Shown here: one piece after another, positions 1-11,774 of the stretch | How positions within the stretch are numbered: position 1 is the stretch's first letter | Layout of the letters: each line of letters opens with the position of its first letter | NCBI GenBank assembly: GCA_036435485.1 | Contig: CM071594.1 | Location: 105,055,001 to 105,119,000 of the forward strand | Direction of reading: 5' to 3' | From: Saposhnikovia divaricata | Taxonomy: Eukaryota > Streptophyta > Magnoliopsida > Apiales > Apiaceae | Length of the DNA: 64,000 bases | The notes under the pieces: model-generated | What the model was told of the DNA's origin: nothing | The model's input: only the letters and a program-made list of their open reading frames with translations | Databases searched by the model: none | Position numbers and translations under genes: made by a program

Positions 1-442
1 ATATACCTTCAAAAGTATCACTCACGATGTAGAATGGATTTAATTATAACTATAATTATTTTTGACGAATTAATTGTAATTCATATAAATAATAATAAAT
101 AGTTTATTATTATTTATTTCTACTACCGACATAATTATGAACCTAAAGGGTCACACCATAAAAGAGATTAACTTTGAAGATGGAGGAAATTATTTATATT
201 GGCTAATGATTATTTATTTAAGCAATAAATAAATAATTTTATAATGAATTAAATATGATTTAATTATTTATAAATATATATTAAGAAGGAGTTCTTAATA
301 TTGGAAATTATATATTTAATTTGAGAAATTAAATATGTAGAAAGAATAATTTTTAAAGAGTTTAAAAATGAATTAGTGATTAAAAATGTTTTAATCATTA
401 AATGATTAATTAATAAAGATTAATTAATAAAAAGCTCATCAG
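1..442 (+). repeat. 5' LTR remnant of the left copia element
   Basis: This stretch is nearly identical to part of the right LTR (about 3831-4281), with scattered substitutions and small indels. The match stops at aagctcatca. The right LTR then goes on for about 346 more bases, whereas here the sequence jumps into gag coding sequence. A deletion has therefore removed the LTR end, the primer-binding site and the 5' part of gag. Confidence 0.85.
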
Positions 443-457
443 AGGCAACATGAGAAA

Positions 458-2919
458 ATGGATGCTAACACTATACTTGTACATCTACAAGAGTTGTATG
501 ATGTAGAGGGGAGGACAGCTCGATATGAGATATCAAAAGAGTTATTCCGTTGTAAGATGACAGAGGGAACATCTGTGAATGACCATGTGCTCAAGATGAT
601 CAAAGAATACAAGAATGAAGTGGAGAAACAAACCAAACATAGTATTAAAACTCTTCGATCAGATCGAGGTGGTGAATACTTGAGTGGAGAGTTTCTAGAT
701 TATCTCAAAGAAAATGGTATAGTCTCTCAGTGGACTCCTCCATATACTCCACAGTTGAATGGGGTATCTGAAAGAAGAAATCGAACTTTGTTAGACATGG
801 TTCGATCCATGATGAGCTATGCAGATCTTCCAGTATTCCTTTGGGGTTATGCATTGGAAACCTCAGCATATTTACTGAATAAGGTGCCTACCAAATCTGT
901 TCCTCAAACTCCATATGAGATATGGAAAGAAAGGAAACCGAGTCTTAAACACATTAAGATTTGGGGATGTTCAGCTTATGTCAAGAAAGTTGACCCTGAT
1001 AAGCTGGAATCTCGATCCGTAAAATGTAGTTTTGTGGGATATCCTAAAGAGACTTTATGGTATTACTTTTACACCGATCATAGGGTATTTGTCTCCAGAC
1101 ATGCTACCTTCTTAGAAAAATAGTTTATCCTTGAAGGGAACAGTGGGAGCAAAATTGAACTTGATGAAGTTCAAGAAGCACAAACTACTACGGTTCAAGA
1201 GGAAGCACTTATTCAGAAAGAACAACCTTCAGTAGAACAGCCTGTGCGTAGGTCAAATAGAGTGTCTCGCTAACCTGAGAGGTATTATGGCCTTGTCATT
1301 GAGAATGACAATGAGTTGTCAATCATTGATGATGATGACCCTATGACCTATAATGAGGCTATAAGTAGTGTTGACTCAGAGAAATGGCAGAGTGCCATGA
1401 AATCTGAAATGGATTCTATGTATACCAACTAAGTATGGACTTTGGTTGAAGCACCAGAGGATGTGAAGCCTATTGGGTGAAAATGGGTATACAAAAGAAA
1501 GATTGGAGCAGATGGCCAGGTGGAGGGAGACCTATAAGGCCAGGCTCGTGGCAAAAGGATTCAGACAAAGGCAAGGGATTGACTTTGATGAAACTTTTTC
1601 GCCTGTAGCCTTGTTAAAATCAATTCGGATTTTGCTTGCAATTGCTGCTTACTACGACTATGAAATCTGGCAAATGGACGTGAAAACAGCCTTCCTCAAT
1701 GGGAAACTTGAAGAGGAAGTGTATATGACACAACTAGAGGGTTTTGTTTCCAAAGGAAATGAACAATTAGTGTGTAAGTTGCTACGAACCATATATGGGT
1801 TAAAGCAAGCTTCTTGTAGATGGAACATCCGTTTTGATGAGACAATCAAAGAGTTTGGTTTTATCAAAAAACATAGATGAACCATGTGTCTACAAGAAGG
1901 TTAGTGGGAGCGCGGTAACATTTCTTGTATTGTATGTGGATGACATACTACTTATAGGAAATGATATACCGATGCTGCAATCAGTCAAAGTGTGGCTATC
2001 GAAGAACTTCACTATGAAGGACTTGGGAGAAGCATCCTACATTCTCGGGATGAAGATCTATAGAGATAGATCTAGAAGAATGATAGGTCTTACCCAGGGT
2101 ACATACATCGAAAAAGTGCTTAAAACGTTTAGCATGGAAAACTCTAAGAGAGGTCTCATACCGATGAGCCATGGAGTATCCCTTTCCGAAAAGATGTCTC
2201 CTAAGACACCTAAGGAAAGAGAGCGTATGAGTAAGATTCGTTATGCTTCAGCAATAGGATCTATCATGTACGCGATGTTATGTACTAGGCCTGATGTTGC
2301 TCTTTCAATTAGTGTGACAAGCAGATATCAGTCCGATCCAGGTGAAGACCACTGGAAAGCAGTGAAGAACATCCTTAAATACTTGCGAAGGACTAAGGAT
2401 ATTTTTCTTGTTTTTGGTGGATCTGAGTTGAAAATAGAGGGTTATACTGACTCTAGTTTTCAATCAGAAAGTGATGATAGCAAATCCATGTCAGGGTACG
2501 TGTTTACTCTAAATGGTGGAGCGATTAGTTGGAAGAGTTCCAAACAGTCTACAACGGCTGACTCCACAGCGGAAGCAGAATATATAGCTGCAAGTGAGGC
2601 TGCAAAAGAAGCCGTTTGGATGAGGAAATTTGTTTCTGAGTTGGGAGTTGTTCCTAGCATTGAGGAGCCTATTGTGTTGTATTGTGATAACAACACGGTA
2701 ATAGCACAGGCTAAGGAACCTAGATCTCATAAGAGCTCCAACCATGTATTGCGGCGTTTTCATCTGATTAGGGAGATCATTGAAAGAGGAGATGTCAATA
2801 TCGAGAGAGTTGACACACATAACAACATAGCAGACCCGCTAACAAATCCATTGTCTCAGAATCACTTTGATCGACATAAGGATAAGACGGGTATTAGATA
2901 CCAGAGTGATTGGCTTTAG
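458..2919 (+). pseudogene. copia gag-pol pseudogene (gag fragment fused to integrase, then RT and RNase H)
   Basis: The first ~46 codons are mid-gag (…TARYEISKELFRCKMTEG…). At about 597-602 the frame passes without a break into the integrase core (LRSDRGGEYLS, NGVSERRNRTLL), so an in-frame deletion has joined gag to integrase. Reverse transcriptase follows from about 1440 (ARLVAKGF, WQMDVKTAFLNG, YGLKQAS, YVDDILLIGND), then RNase H (EGYTDSSFQS, STAEAEYIA, YCDNNT), ending at 2919. Breaks seen: stops at 1121 (TAG), 1271 (TAA), 1430 (TAA) and 1478 (TGA); an extra GGAG near 1525 that shifts the frame; and one extra A in the A-run near 1868. The stops at 1271 and 1430 fit C-to-T changes of glutamine codons. 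It is not functional, although the RT-RNase H part from 1834 is open for 361 codons. Confidence 0.88.
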
Positions 2920-2933
2920 TATAAGTGGGAGAT

Positions 2934-4628
2934 TGAAAGGTTTTGTCCTAAATCCAATCATGTAAGATGAGTTAGGAAGAACTTTCATGTAATCATATTT
3001 GATTTTGTTTATATTTATAAAAGACTTGTTTGTTTTTATTACGGGCTTTATCTATTTAAAGTGTTTTAAATAAGATGTTCCATAGTTTAGAGTAAAGCTT
3101 CTAGAATTATAATGAGATTATAATAGTGAGATCTAGAAGATGATAACACTAAACTTAAATTGTTCCTGATCATAGGATAACTAATTGGGAGTTAGTCAAT
3201 CCGTAAAGATCGGTACATACTATACTTGCTTCATACGAAGGATGTATGTTCTCATAGGCATTTGTGTGGTGATACTATAGTTAGTATGTAGGTGCTCATT
3301 GGGGAATGAGTTCACTGAACATGACTCGATCACTTGAACAATTAATAGAGTTTACTCACGTGTCAGTAATTGTTCATATAGTGATGGTTGTACGAGTATC
3401 CTTAGACTTGAGATTGTTAGCGTCATCTTGTATTTAATGAACAATGCTTTGGTTTAGTCTTTAGTCTCAAGGGCAATTAATAAGTTCTATTCTAGGCATT
3501 GGAATTTATATATGGAGATAGTTAACGATCGATAAAGGATCTACCCCTTCCAGTAAAGGAAGTGAATATCCTATGCTATTCTTAATACGGTAGTTCTGGA
3601 ATCTCTGGCCAGAGTGAATGAAATTAGAAAGTAGTTTCTAATTTGCATTAACATGAACTATACATAAGGAATAAGATATCATATGATTAAATTAGATAGG
3701 CTTGACACGAGATCTATGCCTTGTATTTAATCGGGATATTGTTAGGGCAGAAGGAATTTATTGTACGGTAACCGGTCACTGAATAGGTTCTATATTCCTA
3801 GCGATGAATTCATATTATTCGGATAGTCGTGATATACCTTCAAAAGTATCACTCACGATGTAGAATGGATTTAATTATAACTATAATTATTTTTGACGAA
3901 TTAATTGTAATTCATATAAATAATAATAAATAGTTTATTATTATTTATTTCTACTACCGACATAATTATGAACCTAAAGGGTCACACCATAAAAGAGATT
4001 AAGTTTGAAGATGGAGGAAATTATTTATATTGGATAATGGTTATTTATTTAAGAAATAAATAAATAATTTTATAATTAATTAAATATGATTTAATTATTT
4101 ATAAATATATAAATATATATTAAGATGGAGTTCTTAATATTGTAAATTATATATTTAATTTGAGAAATTAAATATGTAGAAAGAATAATTTTTAAAGAGT
4201 TTAAAAATGAATTAATGATTAAAAATGTTTTAATCATTAAATGATTAATTAATAAAGATTAATTAATAAAAAGCTCATCATGACAAGCATCTTGTATGGC
4301 ATATTCTAAGCTGGACTATGGCTATAAGAAGTGATGAGCTTGAAGAGCAAAACACGTACAAACATTTTGCAAGTTTTAGAATCTTGTAAAAACAAAGATT
4401 AGCCAAATTGTTTCTATTTATTTTCTTCATTCAATTCTCTTGGTGGATACCATTAGAGCACTCCACATACTGAGGAGTAATTGCAAGGTGAAGAACAAGA
4501 ACTGGTCTTGCTATTTGTTGAAGCTCTCAAGGTAATTTTCTTATTTTCTTGAAATATATGCATGATTAATTAGGATTTTTATGCATATAAATGTTATAAA
4601 TATTTTCGCATGTGTAGAAATTCCTTCA
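2934..4628 (+). repeat. 3' LTR of the left copia element (1695 bp)
   Basis: It starts TGAAAGG after the polypurine tract and ends CCTTCA. It is very AT-rich. The segment 3831-4281 is repeated at the window start. The last ~346 bases have no counterpart in the damaged left LTR. Confidence 0.85.
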
Positions 4629-4639
4629 ATCACACCCCA

Positions 4640-6345
4640 TGTGTAAACTATTCATGTGTAAAAGTAAATTATACAATATTGCTTGTATTTAAATTGTGGA
4701 TGTTTATTGGAAAATTTATATGCTTCCGTATCTTATCATGATTCTCACGGTCACTGATCACGAATTAATCGAAAAATTAAAATCGTCTATATATTATTGC
4801 CAAAAAAAATTGCATCAATTTTGAATAAGGATTAGAAATGGACGATATAAATAAGTTTATTTTATCATTTTACCTTGAAATAATTGTACTTTTAGATAGA
4901 TAATTAATATTTTATATTAATATAATAATTATAATGTTCTAGTAAAGATTGCAAACATTTTATATTAAGTATAATATAAAGTGTATGTAATATAAGTTTA
5001 ATATGTACAATTAATGACTCATTAAAATGCTATTAAATGCAAGAAAATTATTTTAATAAAAACATCAAAAATGTGAAAATCAAGAAAAATATTTTGAAAC
5101 TTCTGAGTGAAAGCCTTTTCGATCTCCTGGTTTATTACGACTCCACAATCATTGATAATAAAGAATACTTGAGAAGTTCATGTTAATAACATTTTTTTAA
5201 AGCCGACACCCCTCTCATAATATACATATTCAATAATAGTGTAAAAATTTGTTTAATTAGAATAAATTTTATTTCGACACAATGCACTGAAATAATGGGT
5301 GTATAGCTTTTTTATCGATTTTTCTTCCGATAAATGGTTGGATTTGTTAAATTTAATTGATTTGATCATAACTCATGTACAATTTATTCATGCGCAAAAT
5401 TAAAAATTTGTATGTATTGTTTGTATACAATTCCAAAAATTAAGTAGATATCTTGTACTTCCATAATTTATTACGACTTTCACAATCGTTGATAATAAAA
5501 ATTACTTGAGGAGTTAAGGCCATTTATCCTATAATCATCCGAAAAGAAAATATAATAATCTCGAATAGGAAATAAAAAATAATGCAACATAAACAATTGT
5601 TAGTCGTCATTTTACATAAAAATAAACTTAATTGTATATAATTAATATTTAATATTGAAATAATAACTATAATGTTCAAATAAAGTTTTCTAATTTTTAA
5701 ACAAATTAAATAGAATAAATTGAATAGATGTTTAATAGGTGTAATTAATGACTAATTAAATTGTCATTAATAGTTATTTAATGCAAGAAAATAATTTTAA
5801 TAAGAAAAATAAAAAAACGAAAATTCAAGAAAAATACCTTAAACTGTCCTAGTTCATTTTCGATCTCCTGCCGTTATAATATACTAGGTAACTTAGATGC
5901 GCTTTGCGCATTGATATTAAAAATAGATAAATTAACTTTGTTATTTTAAAAAAAATTAATAGGTATTTTTCCTAATAAAAGTGATTTAAAATAATTTTTA
6001 TGAATTATTAGTTGGAATAATAATCTCATTAAATATCAAGAATTCTGATAATCTTATAAATATCAATAACATGAAAAAAGCAATTATAATACGAACATAA
6101 TTTTTACGATAAAAGTTTATAAATATTAAATGTAACTGAATAACATTTTTTAAAGCCGACACCCTTCTCATAAAATACATGCTCACTAATAGTATAAGAA
6201 TTTATATAATTAAAATATTAATTTATTGACGAAATATATTGAAGCAACATGTGCATAATTTTTTTATGAATTTAATCGGCCAATAAAATGGTTTTGTATC
6301 CCGCTCCCGGGTTGTTTAGCACGTGAGTTTATTATGTGTAAAAGT
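4640..6345. repeat. diverged tandem duplication, period about 735 bp
   Basis: Blocks recur in the same order. The 'catgtgtaaaagtaaa' block is near 4650, 5385 and 6335. The block ending 'cgatctcctg' is near 5120 and 5865. The 'aaagccgacaccc' block is near 5198 and 6152. The spacing is ~735 bp except where it rises to ~950 bp across the Helitron-like insert at 5884. A smaller internal repeat 'tttattacgact…gataataaa…acttgag' occurs near 5127 and 5466. No coding potential is seen. It may be an old tandem duplication of part of an unrecognised element. Confidence 0.6.
5884..6135 (-). mobile_element. Helitron-like non-autonomous insert, minus strand
   Basis: Read on the minus strand, a perfect 6-bp-arm hairpin (ATGCGC-AAA-GCGCAT, 5897-5911) is followed nine bases later by CTAG and then T. 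This is the usual 3' terminus of plant Helitrons. The insert falls exactly where the 735 bp tandem repeat becomes ~215 bp longer, which supports an insertion. The far 5' end (expected TC after A on the minus strand) is not clear, so the right border is approximate. It is too short to encode a Rep/helicase. Confidence 0.5.
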
Positions 6346-6363
6346 AAAAAATCTATCAATATA

Positions 6364-6775
6364 TTCTTCTATACCGATTTTGTCTCATGATTAATTTTTT
6401 AAAAAAAATTTAAATACAGATTATTTAAGAACAAAATTGATAAAGAAATATCTATATTATCAATATAAATTGGTGAACACAATTTACGTAGATAATAAGA
6501 TAAATTATTCATATATTTTTCTATACCGATTTTGTCTCACGATTTGTTAGGCCGACACCCATTTGTATATATTATAAAAATAATAATCGTACACAATAAT
6601 AAAAATTTAAATACTAAAATGTTCTTCGACTTTGATTTACCGATTTTGCCTCACAATTTTTTATAGGGTGACGCCCGTTGTATATATTAAAAAAGTACTA
6701 AGTGTGTACAACAAAAAAATTCAAATGCTAAAATTCTTTTTGACTTTGATTTCGATTTGCACGCCGATAAGATTT
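6364..6775. repeat. short repeats with a shared TTCTATACCRATTTTGTC motif
   Basis: The motif tctataccgattttgtctca occurs at about 6367 and 6520. A diverged form lies near 6637, and tctataccaattttgtc recurs far away at 14524. After 6545 a unit of roughly 115 bp containing 'gccgacaccc…tgtatatatta…' is repeated in diverged form (about 6550-6660 and 6665-6775). It could be the conserved end of a small transposon family; no complete element could be delimited. Confidence 0.4.
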
Positions 6776-7689
6776 ATTTAGAATTGTGATATATTAATGT
6801 AAAAAAAACGGTTATAACTTGATTTTTATATCCTAACTATAATATAATTTAGAGTTCAGAGAGTTTCCTTTAATTACATCAATTATTTCCATAATTACAT
6901 ATTTTATATTTGAAAATTGAAATAATTTAAAAAATTAGATAAATAAATTTCGAGTGATTCCAAAACTCTACCAAATGCCTAGAAAATTTCCTTTGTATAA
7001 TATAAAAATTAGAAACAACATTTTTGAGAATAAGCTAATATTTACAAAGACACGAGTTAATCTACATTCCTTATACGAATAAAAAAAAAAATCAACAAAA
7101 AATGAGTAAACTAAGTGCACCTTATAAAATTTAAATTTATATATTGTAACTTTTAAGTTTAGTTTTAAAATGACTATGTAATTATATTTTAAAGTTTAGT
7201 TCTTTAATAATTTTTAGATTTGTATTTTTCATGTAAATCAAATTATTTTTTAATAAATAAAATATATTACTTTTCATTGGGACTTTTAGAAAAACAAAGT
7301 TTTTAGATTCAGGATTGTAATTAATTTAGGCACAAACATCAAATTTTATGACACTTATATCGGAAGAAGTCTCATAACAATAGCAGTTGTGAAGGTACTG
7401 AACTTCTAGTTGAACAAATAAAGTATAATTAACTGTGAAAGTAACAGCTAGATGGAAAATATATAATTTGAAAAATACTGTAAAATTATTGCTGATCGAT
7501 GCCAAGTCCTTTTTTCAAAGGAGTACTGCTGCGCCACCTTTTTAGGTATTTGGCTGTCAGGATGCAAAAAATTTGGCTAGAAAATTTGAGAGACCTTCAA
7601 GTCACATGCCCAATCCTCTCCTATCATAGATAGTATAGATATAGATTTTGTCTAACTAGTATTATATTATCACCATTGTAAAAAACCAA

Positions 7690-7830
7690 ACCAAAACCAA
7701 ACATACCCAGTATATTTCGTTCAGAGCAGGGTCTGGGGAGGGTAGGTTGTACGCAGACCATGCCCCCACTTTTTAGGGTAGGGAGGCTGTTTCCGTGAAG
7801 ACCACGACATATACGGTGAGTGCTATATAC
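7690..7830 (+). mobile_element. SINE-like fragment (Au-type motif)
   Basis: The segment reads 'gtctggggagggtaggttgtacgcagacc', then 'gggaggctgtttcc' (7729-7797). From family knowledge this is the conserved core of widespread plant tRNA-derived SINEs of the Au type. The surrounding 'catacccagtatatttcg' is also commonly seen next to it. A complete pol III head and tail were not delimited, and the element is probably truncated. A 117-codon minus-strand frame overlapping it is not supported as a gene. Confidence 0.4.
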
Positions 7831-8494
7831 AAAGGAATCTAAAAGATAAGCGACAAAGTTTACAGCAATACCTGCGCCCATGGCGATCTCCACACGGGAC
7901 TTACCTACCATGCCCCTAGATACCACCAAGCGAAGCTCCCTGCACCTGCACAACCGGGAAACAATTAATTTAGTCAACTAATATAGCATGTAGCATGTGT
8001 TATTCTTCCAAGTAAAATTTTAAAAATTCAGTATAATAAATTAATTTAGTCAACTAATATAGCGAATATTATTGGAGATGCTCTAATTAAATTATGACAT
8101 ACGAAATTCATATATTGAGTAGAAATTATGAAAATAATATCAAATTAGTTGTTCAAGTACTCATTCAAAGTATTTTCTGATTTTCGAGTACTCAATTTTT
8201 TACAATTAAATCAAATTGAACTAATTTCCGACTTTTTACAACCTTAATTTTTTTCTAAAACTAATTATTGAAGCTAGCATTTCTAATTAATTGATTTGTT
8301 TAGTTCAGACCAATATTCTAAAAGTTGTCCGATTTCTCAAAAATTACTAATAAATCATCATTTTTTCATTAAAAAATATTTGATTGATTTAATTTTTAAA
8401 ATTTGATTTATCACTATGAATTATTTTTGAATGACATATTATATTATAAAAAAAATTATATATTAAATATTAGAGAAAAAGGACCCTAAGATTG

Positions 8495-8518
8495 ATCTCA
8501 GGAAACTTTTCCTGAGAT
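8495..8518. repeat. perfect 11-bp-arm palindrome
   Basis: The arms ATCTCAGGAAA and TTTCCTGAGAT flank a 2 bp centre. It would fold into a tight hairpin. There is no neighbouring gene that would make it a terminator or operator; it may be a transposon scar. Confidence 0.6.
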
Positions 8519-10030
8519 ATTTGAAAAATACACTATAAATTTGATTGGGCTCGCAGGATTAATTAAAAAATTCTGATTTTACAAAAATACTTTACATATA
8601 AATCCCATATATCTTAGGGAATTCCGAGATACATCTCAGGCTCCATATTCTCTAAATATTATTAAAAAGTAGAAAGTTATTCAATTTTTATTCCCATTTA
8701 TCATTTGATTAATACTCAGTTTATCGATAAATTACTAATCGATTTCTCAACCGATCAACCGATTTGTTCCGAGAAATCTACAATCACGGTTAAGACTCGC
8801 TTTCTAAAATTCAACAACATGTTTATCACACATTTTATTAATAATATTCTATTGTTGTTTATATATATATGAAGAAGAGAATCAAAACCAATAATTTAAA
8901 TTACCTGATGATTTTGATGTTAATATATGATTAACGAATTTAGCATTCAAATGATTAGTCTGATTACGTGGTTAATACAAGAGGCAATTGAAGAAAGCTC
9001 TAGTAAGTGGGAGGACAAAATTTGTCATTTTATGTCTGAAAAAGAAGGGGCCATTGGGTCAATTCGGCTGCTTCAAAGCTCGAGTGGGGTTGGGGAAATC
9101 CAACAGAACTTCTTAACATGTTTGTCTACTTATTTATATACATGATTTATTCTAACAACTTTCACTAGTTGAAGAATCCATATCAAGTAATAAAAGAAGC
9201 TTCTTCATCTACTTACATATTTTTTGAAGAACTATGTTTAATTATGATTATGAATTTTAAAACAATACCAGCTTACAAACAAATAGCCACTAATAAAATT
9301 TTGTCTTTTGCATATGTTCGGAACGAGTTTAGGTGTCGATATAAAAGAAACGCGTATGATTTGATAAGTTTACAATTTGCAAGCTGAAAATAAACGAGTA
9401 TAAATTTTTGTATATGATAAGAAATTATGATTGAACTGAACGAAACATTTTTTAAAATTTTTTGAATAGCTTTGTTTAAAGCCTTTGACTTTTGAGTTGT
9501 GTGTTTTTCTTTTAGTACTAGTAAGTTGGTTGGTACATTCAAATTTCATGATGATTGAACTACAGCAGTTACGAAGGTCAAGGTTCATTTTCACACGAAT
9601 GGCAAAAATTAGTGCACCAAAATTTATGAAGAAACTTCTATTAGTATATGCATGAGATAATCAAGTTCCTAGGCAGTAGTAATTATTTATTTTTAAGCTT
9701 AAATTGATGTTACACCTCTGCTTACATTTGGTTGGATGTTTTTTTTTGAGTAACGGAATTAATTCATTAATAGAAACCTATATGGCATCTATAAAAATAG
9801 TCGAGTCGAACAAATATAAAACGGAAACAATCATTGATTAATCCATTCTTAATGGAGACACAATCACGTGATTTGTTGAAGATGATATATTTACAAGTAC
9901 CCTCTTCACCACATCCAATCGGAGTTAATCCAATTTGAGCTATCAACCATAATTGCAAACTCCTAAAAACTTTTATCACTCCATACTCTCACAAACAAAG
10001 GAGAGAAAAACTCAAACTCTCACCGAGGAG

Positions 10031-10274
10031 CATGGTTGTAAAAATCGGTAATCGGTATAAATCGGTTAAGATAGCGATTTAAGATTAATCGGGTAATCGG
10101 GGATTAATCGGAGTATTAATCGGATATTATAATAATATTTAATATATTAGTCTAATTTACAATTAAACATATCATTTTAAATAAATTCATAGGATTAATC
10201 GGATTTCAAAAATCGAATCGGTGGATTACCTTACAGAGGATTAATCGGCTAAATCGGGGATTTTTAGAACCATG
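10031..10274. mobile_element. hAT-type MITE (244 bp) with 8 bp target duplication
   Basis: The ends are inverted repeats: CATGGTTGTAAAAATCGG on the left, and the reverse complement of the right end reads CATGGTTCTAAAAATCCC. Both sides are flanked by ccgaggag (10023-10030 and 10275-10282). An 8 bp duplication is typical of hAT elements. The interior is rich in 'attaatcgg' motifs and has no coding sequence. It sits inside the older retroposed insert. Confidence 0.85.
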
Positions 10275-10593
10275 CCGAGGAGAGACCACAATAAAAATTA
10301 ATCAAGAAAACGAAAGAAAAAACTAAATAGCCTTAGATCCTAAGCCACAAAACAAGAGGAACCTGCTTGCCCTTGATTCCGAACGCTGCCCGCTTTAATC
10401 CGAAGGTGGGAGAGACATAGGCTCGATTTTATTGAAAAAAAGCGATAAAAAACTATGATATAGAGATGAAGGGACGAGAGTGGATTTGTGAAGGGGTTGA
10501 AGACTTAAATGATAAGAGACGGAGAAGATCTGAAGCAATAGAAGGGGCGGCTACTAGGGTTCTTAATAATAGGGGGATCGACTCTCATGGAAG

Positions 10594-11448
10594 AATATTG
10601 GAGTTTTTTTTTTTGAAATAAACGTACTTGCATTAATTAAACTTCCTCAGAAGCAAGATTACACAGAATAAAATTCGGAGCAGTGTCTAACCACTCCTCG
10701 AGACCTGACATAGAATATGTAACCCTTGCTAACAAATGAGCTACACTATTCGCAGACCTATGAGTAAAAACCACTAACACTTCATCAAAGTGTTTAACAA
10801 TATTCTTACATTCCTCAATAATCATATGAAAGTAAGAATTACCACTGCCTTCATTCACTGCATCTACCACCAACTTGGCATCACATTCGAATACACACTT
10901 CTTGTTCCTCCAAGGCTTAATCCATGACAAGGCTTCCCTCAAAGCTATGGCTTCCGCCTCCCTTGGTTGCAACTGCCCTTGCCTTTGAATTTTAGCACTC
11001 CTGGACCTAAGAAAATACCCCCTCTCATCACGAACAATACATCCCACCCCCACTTGAGATGTACCTGGCAAACAAGTAGCATCTGTATTAATTTTAATCC
11101 ATCCAACAGGTGGTTTGCACCACCTTCTGCCATGACTACGCTGCTGCCCTGAACATTTGTTGATCTCCTCCTTAGCTCTGTTCCAATCTGCAAGCATATT
11201 ACAAGCTCTAGCTCTCACTCCAAACACAGATGTGTTAACTCGATCCCAAACCCAACAATTTCTCCTGTTCCATAAGTTCCAACATAACAATCCAATCATC
11301 ACGACTTGCTCCATACTCCCTAGCTGGAATGCCCGTTGTAACACCTGCATAGCAGAATCCTGAGCCCCAACTATCACCAAATGTCTTAAACCCACAGCCT
11401 CCCACAATTCAGTTGCAAAGCTACACTCAAACAATATTGGAGTTTTTT
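10594..11448 (-). mobile_element. 5'-truncated L1-type LINE with 16 bp target duplication
   Basis: The sequence aatattggagtttttt occurs at 10594-10609 and at 11433-11448. Next to the left copy is a T-run, the poly(A) tail of a minus-strand insert. The body (about 10610-11432) contains only the C-terminal part of a LINE ORF2. These are the marks of target-primed reverse transcription with 5' truncation. It is nested in the retroposed insert at 9724-11481, so it is younger than that insert. Confidence 0.88.
10637..11434 (-). pseudogene. LINE ORF2 C-terminal fragment with RNase H domain
   Basis: About 265 codons are open and end at TAA. The N-terminal ~20 residues (FECSFATELW) match the end of the reverse-transcriptase-associated zinc-binding region of plant LINE ORF2. 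From about residue 105 a plant-LINE type RNase H follows: PPVGWIKINTDAT (first acidic residue), REAEAIALREAL, FECDAKLVVDAV, and the terminal RSANSVAHLLAR motif. The first codons come from the truncation point and the target duplication, so there is no native start. It is a dead 5'-truncated copy whose remaining frame has stayed open, which suggests a fairly recent insertion. Confidence 0.85.
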
Positions 11449-11774
11449 AGAATTTTCGTAATGGTCACATTTGGTTGGATGCTAACTACGTTAATATTTG
11501 TTCATTTTCTTCTTTAGTAGGAAAGTTCAAAATGCAAGTTCAGTTCACCTCGTAATGTGTTCGAAAAACAGAAATCGAAACATGTATTTTAATATATTAA
11601 TGTATGGATCGCGATAATTAATGAATTTATCTTTTCATACATGTAATTCTGTACATTGATGTTTCATTCTTTTTTATCTATTATATTAATCCATTACATC
11701 TATTATATGTTAACAAGGTTTTTCCACCTATTTAGTAATTTACTAAAATACCCCTAAAATACTTATAATGTTAA

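Larger units (their letters stand above)
1..4628 (+). mobile_element. Ty1/copia LTR retrotransposon, decayed, left end outside window
   Basis: The first ~442 bases repeat the sequence at about 3831-4281 and so are the tail part of a left LTR. A complete right LTR lies at 2934-4628. Between them is a plus-strand gag-integrase-reverse transcriptase-RNase H reading frame with several breaks. The order integrase before reverse transcriptase defines the copia superfamily. A polypurine tract (ataagtgggagat, 2921-2933) sits directly before the right LTR. The right LTR starts TGAAAGG and ends CCTTCA, a short inverted repeat. The next five bases (atcac, 4629-4633) would be the target duplication, but the left copy is outside the window. 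The end of the left LTR, the primer-binding site, the start of gag, the protease and the first part of integrase are missing, so this copy cannot move by itself. Confidence 0.9.
6776..9723. other. AT-rich intergenic DNA, no gene seen
   Basis: No reading frame here resembles a known protein and all are short. Small items (a SINE-like box at 7729-7797 and a palindrome at 8495-8518) are listed separately. The rest looks like decayed non-coding DNA. Confidence 0.6.
9724..11481 (-). mobile_element. retroposed insert with poly(A) tail and 15 bp target duplication, carrying two later inserts
   Basis: The 15 bp acatttggttggatg occurs at 9724-9738 and again at 11467-11481. Just inside the left copy is a T-run (9739-9747), the poly(A) tail of a minus-strand retroposed copy. 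Without the later hAT MITE (10031-10274) and LINE (10594-11448), the insert is only about 0.64 kb. It lacks a recognisable reverse transcriptase. Near its 5' part on the minus strand is 'aaccctagtagccgcc', a leader-like sequence. It may be a truncated LINE, a LINE-mobilised retrocopy of a cellular RNA, or a SINE-like element. Confidence 0.65.

Noticed and set aside
7624..7977. 117-codon minus-strand frame
   Set aside because: It overlaps the SINE-like sequence and has no recognisable domain; its GC-rich part is the repeat read antisense.
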